64,000 nt of DNA from Terricaulis silvestris (GTDB lineage: Bacteria; Pseudomonadota; Alphaproteobacteria; Caulobacterales; Aquidulcibacteraceae), in contig NZ_CP047045.1 of assembly GCF_009792355.1 (NCBI RefSeq), positions 372,001-436,000 on the forward strand, in the 5' to 3' direction. Numbering within the stretch: the stretch's first letter is position 1; every line of letters begins with the position of its first letter. A program made the translations under genes and the position numbers. Under the pieces are notes generated by a model, which was not told where the DNA came from, ran no database searches, and worked only from the letters and a program-made list of their open reading frames with translations. This document shows positions 8,065 through 16,200 of the stretch, in pieces.

Positions 8065-9636
8065 TCAGAACATCCCCACAGTCGTTCCAGATTGGGCAAT
8101 GTTGCCGACCTGGCGAACGCGATAGCGTGTGTCATCACAAGCGTGATCCTCCGCGTTTTTATCTGGCCGGTCTAAATCGCTTTCATCGCGCGCCATGGTT
8201 GGCACCGTGCGCAGGAAGCCATCCTTGCAGAGCTCGGTGACGAACAGGCCCTGAAATTCACGCGGGCGCCCGTCCTTGTTGGGATGGGCTTGCTTCATCA
8301 TCTTGCGCATCATTTCGCAGCCGCCCACCACCGAGCCGTCGCGCTTGTCGGCCGGGATCCATTGGACGCCAGGATAGGTGCTATCGCCGATGCGCACTGG
8401 CCGGCTCATGTCTTGGGCGATGGAAACGCCATTCTCAAAGTTGAAGATGGCGCTATCGGCTGGACCCATGCGTACGACGTCATAGATATTCCAGGCCAGC
8501 TCCCGCTCGACGATGCCGCGGGCAATGTCGACCGCGAGCATGCGCTTGCCCTGGTTGGGCTGGCCGGTCCAACCGTACCATTCCTGCATCCGGAAGATGT
8601 CGCCCTTCACGGTCGAGCGCCACAGGCCGGCGATCTTCACATCCGAGCCGTCGGACTCAGCCCACCAGGCGACGCTGAAGGGCGCTGACGAACCCCAGTC
8701 AAACGAACGATTGATCCGCCACGATTTCGGCGGCTGAAACTGCGGCACGATGTTGTGGCGCCGATCCCAAACGTCATCGAACAGCCCACCAGCGACCACA
8801 TCCCAATCGCCATCGAGCCAGGCCTTGGCCATCGCCGGGTTCGAGGCGGCGCTGATGATGGTTTGCTTGTAGAGCGGGTCGGCTTTCAGCAGCACATGGT
8901 TTTCATCGATGTGGCCGTGGATGGCGGCGCGGCTATGCTGGCGCCTGCCATCGGGGCCAATAGGATCCAGCACGATTGAGGTTTTCCACCAGCGCCCTGC
9001 AAGCTCATAGCGCTGCTTCACCCAATTGTGCCCCGGGCCGTACGGGTTGGTGGTGGCCCGTACCATTTTTGGAACGCCCATCGTTGCGCTGCGGCAGCAC
9101 GCCATCATGCGCGTGAAGCATTCATCACTCGGCCAATTGGTCAGCTCTTCCCAGCCGATGAACGGGTATTCGTGACCGTGATAGTTCAGATAATCTTCTG
9201 GCCGCGCCATGTGGCGAAACAACAGCCGCTCGCCGCCGGGAAAGGTCCAGGTCATCGCCGAGCGATTGAAGCGCGCGCCAGGAAAAATGCGCGGAAACCA
9301 TTTTTCCGATTTGGCGACGATGTCGGCTAGTTGCGGATAGGATTGGCGAAGGATGATCCCCGCCCAGGCGCGGCCGAAGCCTTTGCCGACGTGCTGGGCG
9401 TAGCTCATCAACAGCGTGTCGGTTTTTCCAGGTCCCCGGGTGCCATGATAGAGCGCTTCGAAATAGGTGCAGCTCATGAAGGCTTCTTGCGAGCCGTTGG
9501 TCTGCAGCGGCGCCCACACCACCTCCTTACCGCCGATGTTGCGGGTAGGGGGCGTGCGCGCGGCGTTCTCTCTTTCGCGCGCGAGGTTTTCGTCAAATGC
9601 GCGCGCTTCCTCGGTGGTGGGCGTGTACTCGGTCAT
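8065..9636 (-). CDS. Phage terminase large subunit (TerL)
   Basis: The 523-residue protein carries the DNA-packaging ATPase motif HGTRGPGKTDT (residues 64-74) and a Walker B-like stretch YPFIGWEE (157-164). The C-terminal RNase H-fold nuclease motif RSFDWGSSAPF is near residue 313, and the final DKNAEDHACDDTRY is typical of TerL nuclease ends. TerL powers translocation of phage DNA into proheads and cuts it at maturation. It is the last gene of a four-gene minus-strand cassette with ATGA overlaps. No portal, capsid or tail genes are nearby, so this is either a phage remnant or a stand-alone packaging module. The frame is intact. Confidence 0.9.
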   Translation of the reverse strand: MTEYTPTTEEARAFDENLARERENAARTPPTRNIGGKEVVWAPLQTNGSQEAFMSCTYFEALYHGTRGPGKTDTLLMSYAQHVGKGFGRAWAGIILRQSYPQLADIVAKSEKWFPRIFPGARFNRSAMTWTFPGGERLLFRHMARPEDYLNYHGHEYPFIGWEELTNWPSDECFTRMMACCRSATMGVPKMVRATTNPYGPGHNWVKQRYELAGRWWKTSIVLDPIGPDGRRQHSRAAIHGHIDENHVLLKADPLYKQTIISAASNPAMAKAWLDGDWDVVAGGLFDDVWDRRHNIVPQFQPPKSWRINRSFDWGSSAPFSVAWWAESDGSDVKIAGLWRSTVKGDIFRMQEWYGWTGQPNQGKRMLAVDIARGIVERELAWNIYDVVRMGPADSAIFNFENGVSIAQDMSRPVRIGDSTYPGVQWIPADKRDGSVVGGCEMMRKMMKQAHPNKDGRPREFQGLFVTELCKDGFLRTVPTMARDESDLDRPDKNAEDHACDDTRYRVRQVGNIAQSGTTVGMF

Positions 9637-9959
9637 GAGCGATCCTCGTCATCGTCTCGCGCCGGCGGCGTTGCATTCGCATTGCGCGCGGCTTCGCGCG
9701 CGGCCCAATCCTCGTTGGAAAGCAGCGTCGGCGCGAGCAACACGCCTTGATGTTCGCTGGCGCCGATCTGAGCGAAGAAGTCCTTGAGCGCGTTCTCGGC
9801 CGCGAGATCGGGCTTCATCATTTTCAGCTTCAGGCAGAACACGACGTACTGAACCAGATTCATGAGCTGGACTTCATCGCCCACTTGAACCGGGCGCTTG
9901 CGCAGCGCCATTTCGCGGACAATCGTCTTTCTGTTGCGCGCGCGTTTGGGTCGACTCAT
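9633..9959 (-). CDS. Small protein of phage packaging cassette
   Basis: From the ATG at 9959 this encodes 108 residues beginning MSRPKRARNRKTIVREMALRKRP. The start codon overlaps the stop of the upstream gene by four bases and its own stop overlaps TerL by four bases. A longer frame adds 20 upstream residues but would run into the preceding coding sequence, so the overlapping start is preferred. The N-terminus is very basic and the C-terminus acidic (PARDDDEDRS). Its position just before TerL suggests a small-terminase-like or accessory DNA-binding role, but no family motif was recognised. Confidence 0.7.
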   Translation of the reverse strand: MSRPKRARNRKTIVREMALRKRPVQVGDEVQLMNLVQYVVFCLKLKMMKPDLAAENALKDFFAQIGASEHQGVLLAPTLLSNEDWAAREAARNANATPPARDDDEDRS

Positions 9960-10393
9960 GGCTTGCTCTCGCCCTTGGCCAGCGCTGCACTTGCTGCATC
10001 GATTTGGCGCTGGCTCCATTCCGTGCCGCCGTGGCGCTCAATCAGCAGCCTGGCGACTTCAAGCGTCATCCCCGGCGGGCAAACCACCACGTTGGTGCGC
10101 GCCGCCATTTCCACGACGCCCGCCTCAAGGCATTCCTTCAGAATGTGCCGCGCTGAGCGGACATTGTTTTTCGCCTTGGCGACGTGGGCGGCGAACGCAA
10201 TCTCGAACGCCGATTCCTGGCGCTCGACGCCGTTCGCATCACGAAGCCCCATCGGCCCGTAGAATTCCGCGTGCGGATCGATTTTGGCCTGGGCCGGCGC
10301 CTTGCGCTTGCCGGACTTGCCGCGGCGGCCATGGATGCAGCCACAGCCGGTGAAAGTGCCGTTGGCGCGCCGCTCTGGTGTGTTGGCGCTCAT
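9956..10393 (-). CDS. DUF5681-like phage protein
   Basis: The 145-residue protein starts MSANTPERRANGTFTGCGCIHGRRGKSGKRK. This resembles the short glycine- and basic-rich N-terminal motif of DUF5681-type proteins that often precede terminase genes in alphaproteobacterial prophages. The remainder is helical and unremarkable. It overlaps the methylase stop upstream (10390-10393) and the small protein downstream. It could be a small terminase or DNA-recognition subunit. That assignment rests on context only. Confidence 0.65.
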   Translation of the reverse strand: MSANTPERRANGTFTGCGCIHGRRGKSGKRKAPAQAKIDPHAEFYGPMGLRDANGVERQESAFEIAFAAHVAKAKNNVRSARHILKECLEAGVVEMAARTNVVVCPPGMTLEVARLLIERHGGTEWSQRQIDAASAALAKGESKP

Positions 10394-11697
10394 GACTGCG
10401 CCTCCACGGCTTCAGCTTGGCGCTGTGCGGCGACAGCCTCAAAGGACGCGCCGGTGGCTTCCAGCGTGGCGCTGAGCCCGCACACGGCCAGCATGCGCCG
10501 GACAATCACATCACAATAGAACACATCGATTTCGATGCCGGCGCCGATGCGGCCGGTCTTATGCGCCGCGACCAACGTGGTGCCGGAGCCCGCGCACGGA
10601 TCCAACACCAGCGCGCCTCGCTTTGAGCAATCTCGAATGGCGTCAGCCACCAAAGCGGTGGGCTTGACGGTGGGGTGCAATTTCAGATTTTCGCGCTCGG
10701 CGCCAAAACCGTTGACGCCGGCATAGTGCCAAACGTTGCTGCGGTTGCGGCCATAGCGACCAAGTTGAATGTTGTTGGTGTGCGCCCCAGCGCCGCTCTT
10801 GAACACAAAAATCAATTCATGCTGACTTCTATACAGCGAGCCCATGCCGGCGTTGGTCTTGGTCCAAACGACAAGATTTTTGAGTTCGGTATAGGCGGCC
10901 TTTCCGGCGGCGTGCATTTCGCCGATGTGCCGAAAATCCATGCATTGAAAATGGATCGATCCGTCCTTGGAAAAGGCGGCGAGGTGACGAAAGATAATAG
11001 TGAGGAAGCTGGTGAACTCAGCCTCGGACATTTCACCGCGCGCCATCGCAAAGTCGCGATGCTTGACGGCGCCAGCGCCGCCTATGTGGCCATCAGTAGG
11101 TACATTGAACGGGAGGTCGGCGAACACCAGAGCGGCGCGCGCTTCGCCTAGGAGCTTCGCGTAGGTTTCAGCTTTGGTTGAATCACCGCAGATAAGCTTG
11201 TGCGAACCGCTAAGCCACACATCGCCCGGGCGGGTCACCGCGCGCGCTTCCAACGCCGGCAGCGCGTCAGCCGCATCACCGGCGGCTTCGAATGCGCCGA
11301 GCACGACATCAATTTCTGGCGCCGCAAAGCCGGTCAGCGATAGATCGAAATCAAGCTCTTCGAGATACTTGAATTCGATCGCCAGCAGTTCGCGGCTCCA
11401 GCCCGCGTTTTCGGCCAGCTTGTTGTCCGCGATGACATAGGCGCGAAGCTCGGCTTCGCTCATCCCCGACAGCAGAATGGTTGGTAGGGCGGTAAAGCCA
11501 AGCAGCTTCGCGGCGGTCAAGCGGCCATGGCCGGCGATCACGCCGTTGGACTCATCCACCAGCAGCGGTTGGGTGAAACCTGACCGCGTGATGCTGTTGA
11601 CGAGTTGCTGAATTTGCTCTGGCGGGTGCGTGCGCGGATTTCCCGCGCGCGGGCGCAACGCCTCAATGGGTTTGTAGACAATTTTTAGCTTACGCAT
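10390..11697 (-). CDS. ParB-like nuclease domain / DNA methyltransferase fusion
   Basis: From the ATG at 11697 the protein has 435 residues. Residues about 9-100 form a ParB/Srx-like domain (ALRPRAGNPRTHPPEQI, then GVIAGHGRLTAAKLLG). Residues about 160-400 form an N4/N6 amino-methyltransferase, with motif I DPCAGSGTTLVAA (366-378) following the catalytic region as in beta-class enzymes. Motif IV reads DLPFNV (194-199) instead of the usual DPPY. The frame is open to 11727, but a perfect hairpin covers those bases and MRKLKIVYKP is the natural start. Such fusions are common at the head of phage packaging cassettes and presumably modify phage DNA. Confidence 0.88.
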   Translation of the reverse strand: MRKLKIVYKPIEALRPRAGNPRTHPPEQIQQLVNSITRSGFTQPLLVDESNGVIAGHGRLTAAKLLGFTALPTILLSGMSEAELRAYVIADNKLAENAGWSRELLAIEFKYLEELDFDLSLTGFAAPEIDVVLGAFEAAGDAADALPALEARAVTRPGDVWLSGSHKLICGDSTKAETYAKLLGEARAALVFADLPFNVPTDGHIGGAGAVKHRDFAMARGEMSEAEFTSFLTIIFRHLAAFSKDGSIHFQCMDFRHIGEMHAAGKAAYTELKNLVVWTKTNAGMGSLYRSQHELIFVFKSGAGAHTNNIQLGRYGRNRSNVWHYAGVNGFGAERENLKLHPTVKPTALVADAIRDCSKRGALVLDPCAGSGTTLVAAHKTGRIGAGIEIDVFYCDVIVRRMLAVCGLSATLEATGASFEAVAAQRQAEAVEAQS

Positions 11698-11699
11698 GC

Positions 11700-11722
11700 G
11701 CGCTCCGACAGCTTCGGAGCGC
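11700..11722. promoter_or_regulatory. Perfect 9-bp hairpin at methylase start
   Basis: GCGCTCCGA-CAGCT-TCGGAGCGC is a perfect 9-bp inverted repeat with a 5-base loop. It sits 2 bases upstream of the proposed methylase ATG on the minus strand. In mRNA it would bury the ribosome-binding region. In DNA it could be an operator for self-regulation. A related GCTCCGAG string follows at 11742-11749. Confidence 0.5.
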
Positions 11723-12102
11723 GCCAACGCAAATAGCGACGTGCTCCGAGGTTTACTCGAACCACGCCGTCCGCATCACGCTTTGGCTTGGGGCCTTTTC
11801 GGCCGGGCTTCAGGCATCACGCAAGCCGCCCGGTCTGCAACGGCGGCGCTGAAGCATCACGCAACCTCGCCGTTTCACCCGTCTCAGGTTGACGACAATA
11901 TAGCGATTATCCACAGGGCGTTCAACCGGTATTTGCGAGGCCAAACACCTGAAACCGCGGCGGAATATCCAGTTCTCGGGCGTTTATGCGCCTGTTCCTG
12001 CACTTAATTCGCGCGGGCCAAATGGCCTATTTTAAAGGGAAATCTCAGCGCTGGAGTGCGAAAACCCAGCAAAATAGCGATTTCACCCCGGTATTCGCCT
12101 GT
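11723..12102. repeat. Gene-free region with three GCATCACGC repeats and a palindrome
   Basis: No convincing gene is present in this stretch upstream of the phage cassette. The nonamer GCATCACGC occurs at 11773-11781, 11814-11822 and 11854-11862, at 40-41 base intervals. The sequence becomes AT-richer from about 11890. At the edge (12097-12112) lies the palindrome GCCTGTTTAAACAGGC. The region could hold the cassette promoter or an att/origin-like site, but this is not established. Confidence 0.4.
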
Positions 12103-12155
12103 TTAAACAGGCTTTGGGCCAGATACCGGTTCGCTCCGGACTGCCCACACCGCCA
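12097..12155. repeat. Palindrome-containing element, copy 1 of 2
   Basis: GCCTGTTTAAACAGGC (12097-12112, perfect palindrome) is followed by CAGATACCGGTTCGCTC and GACTGCC, then ACCGCCA. A second copy with the same order of blocks is at 34631-34680. Here it overlaps the 3' end of a recombinase-like remnant on the minus strand. Confidence 0.55.
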
Positions 12156-12708
12156 CCCAGTCATCGCCTTTCCCACTGAGTGAAGTCCAAGTGGTGTAAG
12201 CCCCGGCAATGTCGCGCGTTTTCTCAGTGCGCGCAGTCTCCGCAGCCGGGTAGTGCGTCGATTTCGGGCTCGAACGCGGCCTTTGTCTCCTTCCGCAAGA
12301 GAAGCAGGTGGGTTTCGCCCGTCTCGGTTTGCGGTTCGCGCTCGACTGCGTGCGTGAGGAAGAGGCGCCGCGCGCCGAGAAGAGACGCCGCTGCGCGCTC
12401 CAGTCCAAGGGCAGGTCGGCGCGGCAGAGCTGGTCGAGCGTGAGGCCGGGGCGCTGACGGCCGTCCAGGATTTCGCGGATCAAGTCGGGCGCAAGATAAG
12501 CAAGGCGCACAAACCGATGCAGGCTGGTCTGCGTCATGCCTTCCTCGCGTGCGAGCGCAGTGCTCGTCGCATAGTCGCCGCGCAACAAAAGCTCGCGCCA
12601 GCGCCATCCTTTCGCGAGTGCGCGAATGAGCGCGGGATCAGGTGCGGGGGCGTCCAACACCCGCCGGCGAGTAGAAATTCTCAGACCGTGGCGATCGCTT
12701 TGGGGCAA
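12103..12708 (-). pseudogene. C-terminal fragment of a serine recombinase (resolvase)
   Basis: The 201-codon frame contains ALIRALAKGWRWRELLLRG, then ALAREEGMTQTSLHRFVRL, AYLAPDLIREILDGRQ and LPLDWSAQRRLF. This series is the C-terminal helix-turn-helix region of large serine recombinases in alphaproteobacterial mobile elements. The N-terminal resolvase and zinc-ribbon domains are missing upstream, where only fragmented frames exist up to about 13000. After QRRLF the reading is low-complexity and unlikely to be genuine protein. It is best read as a decayed remnant of the element that brought the phage cassette. Confidence 0.6.
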
Positions 12709-13205
12709 AGGCGACGTTCGCTAGCGCTCGCATCGGCGTCACAGCGGACGTCACGCGCGAGGTCTGAACGCCAACGCGCTTCGATCGCCTTGGCGCAATA
12801 AGCGACGCCAGCCGACGCACGCACCGCCGTCGGGATGGATATAGCGCGCACTTAAGCGGCCCGTGCGAGGGCAATTTCGGACTAGAGCTCGGAGTAATTG
12901 GCGCTGCATCGCAGGGCCTTGGACATCCCTTTTGCGCGCGAAAGAAGCAGCTCGAGTCACCAAGTTGGGCAATGGCGCCCAGGCGGTCAAAGCGAGGGGG
13001 CCTTCATGTTGGCGGCGTGGAAATTGCCGCCCATGCCGTCATCGGATGCGGACTTCGATCCTACGAAAAATATCCGAAATCGTCTGGGAACCTAAGGAAC
13101 CGACTGGGCGTTTGAGGTTCCGCGGGGGATGTATGCGTATGTCTGCCCCACGAGCGTGTGCCAGAGCGGTTTGGCGCGCGGACGGCCCTGGCGGGAGCGA
13201 CGTGC
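12709..13205. other. Intergenic region without recognised gene
   Basis: About 500 bases lie between the recombinase remnant and the poly-HAMP kinase. Both strands carry only short frames without recognisable motifs. A GTG at 13158 could extend the kinase by 16 residues, but the ATG at 13206 has a GGGAG ribosome site. The kinase promoter must lie here; no clear -35/-10 pair was identified. Confidence 0.5.
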
Positions 13206-16200
13206 ATGGAAGCGAAGGCGGCTGCGGTTCAGACCCGGCGTGGCAACGGCAATGGAACTGGCCCTGACGAACCATTGACCGAAGGCCAGCTGCGCGAGTT
13301 GCTGCAAGCCCTTCAATCCATGAAGGTCGGCGATTTCTCCACGCGCTTGCCGGGGGACTGGACCGGCGTGATTGGCAAGGTTGCGGATTCCTTCAACGAA
13401 ATCTCCGCCTCCAACCAGCGTATGGCGGCCGAACTCGAGCGGGTTGGCTACACCGTGGGTCGCGAGGGGCGCACAAAACAGCGGGTGAAATTCGTCAACC
13501 GGGCTGGCGCCTGGGGCGAGATGGAAGGCTCGGTCAACACCCTGATCGACGACCTCTTGTGGCCGACCGATGAAGTCACGCGCGCCGTAGGCGCCGTGGC
13601 GCAGGGTGACTTGCTGCAAACGGTGCGGCTCGAAGTGGATGGCCGCCCGCTCAAGGGCGAGTTCCTCCGGTCGGCGAAAATCGTCAACACGATGATCCGG
13701 CAGTTGCGCGAGTTTACTTCGGAAGTGACGCGCGTTGCGCGCGAAGTCGGCACCGAAGGCAAGCTCGGCGGCCAAGCGCAGGTCCGTGAGGTGACCGGCG
13801 TGTGGAAGGAGCTCACGGAATCCGTGAACTCCATGGCCGACAACCTAACCAGCCAAGTCCGCAACATCGCCGAAGTCACGATCGCCGTCGCCAACGGCGA
13901 CTTGTCGAAGAAAATCACGGTCGATGTGCGCGGCGAAATTCTGCAGCTGAAAGAAGCCATCAACACGATGGTGGATCAGCTGCGCTCGTTCGCTTCTGAA
14001 GTGACACGCGTCGCCCGCGAAGTTGGCACCGACGGCAAACTCGGCGGCCAAGCCATCGTCCCGGGCGTCGCCGGCACCTGGAAGGATTTGACCGACTCCG
14101 TCAACGCCATGTGTGGCAACCTTACCGACCAAGTCCGCAACATCGCGCAAGTGACGACCGCCGTCGCGCGCGGCGATTTGAGCCGCAAGATCACCGTCAA
14201 CGTCTCCGGCGAAATTCTGGAACTGAAAGACACCGTCAACACGATGGTGGACCAGCTGAATTCATTCGCGTCGGAAGTGACGCGGGTTGCGCGTGAAGTC
14301 GGCTCGGAAGGCAAGCTTGGCGGTCAGGCGCAAGTACCGGGCGTCGCCGGCACGTGGAAGGACTTGACCGACAACGTGAACTTCATGGCCGGCAACTTGA
14401 CGGCCCAAGTCCGCAATATCGCCGAGGTCTCGACCGCCATCGCCAATGGCGACTTGTCGAAGAAGATCACCGTTAACGTCTCGGGCGAGATCTTCGAGTT
14501 GAAAGAGACCATCAACACGATGGTCGATCAGCTCAACCGCTTTGCCGGCGAAGTGACGCGGGTGGCGCGCGAGGTCGGCACCGAAGGCAAGCTCGGCGGG
14601 CAGGCGCAAGTGCCGGGCGTCGGCGGCACATGGAAGGACTTGACCGACTCCGTCAACTCGATGGCCGGCAACCTGACTGGCCAAGTCCGCAACATCGCCG
14701 AAGTGACGACCGCCGTGGCGCGAGGCGACTTGAGCCGCAAGATCACGGTCGACGTTAAAGGCGAAATCCTGGAGCTGAAGAACACCGTCAACGTTATGGT
14801 GGACCAGCTAAACTCATTCGCGTCCGAAGTGACGCGCGTGGCGCGCGAAGTCGGTTCCGAAGGCAAGCTAGGCGGCCAGGCCGAAGTGCCAGGCGTGGCC
14901 GGCACCTGGAAAGACTTGACCGACAACGTGAACTTCATGGCCGGCAATTTGACTGGCCAAGTCCGCAACATCGCCGAGGTCGCCACCGCCATCGCCAACG
15001 GCGATCTTTCAAAGAAAATCACCGTCGATGTGCGCGGCGAAATCCTTCTGCTGAAGGAAACGCTAAACACGATGGTCGATCAGCTCAACGCCTTTGCCGG
15101 CGAAGTGACGCGCGTTGCGCGCGAAGTCGGCACCGAAGGGCGCCTTGGCGGTCAAGCCGTCGTGCCCGGCGTCGGCGGCACGTGGAAGGACTTGACCGAT
15201 AACGTCAACCTGCTCGCCGCCAACCTCACGACGCAAGTCCGCAACATCGCAGAAGTCACCACGGCCGTGGCGCGCGGCGACTTGAGCCGCAAGATTACCG
15301 TCGATGTGAAGGGCGAAATCCTTGAACTGAAGAACACCATCAACACGATGGTGGACCAATTGAACGCCTTCGCGTCCGAAGTGACGCGCGTCGCCCGCGA
15401 AGTCGGCACCGAAGGCAAGCTCGGCGGCCAGGCGCAGGTGTCCGGCGTCGCCGGCACCTGGAAAGATTTGACCGACACCGTCAACGTCATGGCCGCGAAC
15501 CTGACCGAACAGGTCCGCGGCATCGTCAAAGTTGTGACCGCCGTCGCCGACGGCGATTTGCAACAGAATCTGACTGTGAAGTCGAAGGGCGAAGTCGCGG
15601 CCCTCGCCGACACCATCAATAATATGACGCACACGCTGGCCACGTTCGCCGATCAGGTGACGAGCGTTGCGCGCGAAGTCGGCGTCGAAGGCCGTCTCGG
15701 CGGCCAGGCCAACGTGCCGGGCGCCGCCGGCACCTGGAAGGATCTCACCGGCAACGTGAACCTGCTCGCCGCCAACCTGACCACGCAGGTGCGCGCCATC
15801 GCCGAGGTCGCGACCGCCGTGACCAAGGGCGACTTGACACGCGCGATCGAAGTGGATGCGCGCGGCGAAGTCGCCGAACTCAAAGACAACATCAACACGA
15901 TGATCGGCAATCTGCGCCTCACCACTGATCGCAACACCGAACAAGACTGGCTGAAGACCAACCTCGCCAAGTTCACCGGCATGCTGCAGGGCCAACGTGA
16001 CCTTACCTCCGTCGGCCGCCTGCTTCTGTCGGAACTGGCGCCGCTCGTCGATGCGCACCAAGGCGTGATCTATCAGCTCAGCACCGACGACGGCGAACCG
16101 ATGCTTCGGCTCTTGGCGACTTACGCCGACGATCCCGAATATGGCCACGCACCGCGTTTGCGCTTGGGCGAAGGGCTTGTCGGCCAATGCGCGGCTGATC

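Noticed and set aside
11773-11862. CRISPR-like array
   Set aside because: Only three 9-base repeats, too short for CRISPR repeats, and no cas genes in the window.
12097-12155. tRNA gene serving as integration site
   Set aside because: No cloverleaf, anticodon stem or TTCRA T-loop could be drawn; the palindrome is an isolated hairpin. No tRNA was seen elsewhere either.
13324-15918. Non-coding tandem repeat or CRISPR array
   Set aside because: The 276-bp repeats are in frame and encode the HAMP array of the kinase.
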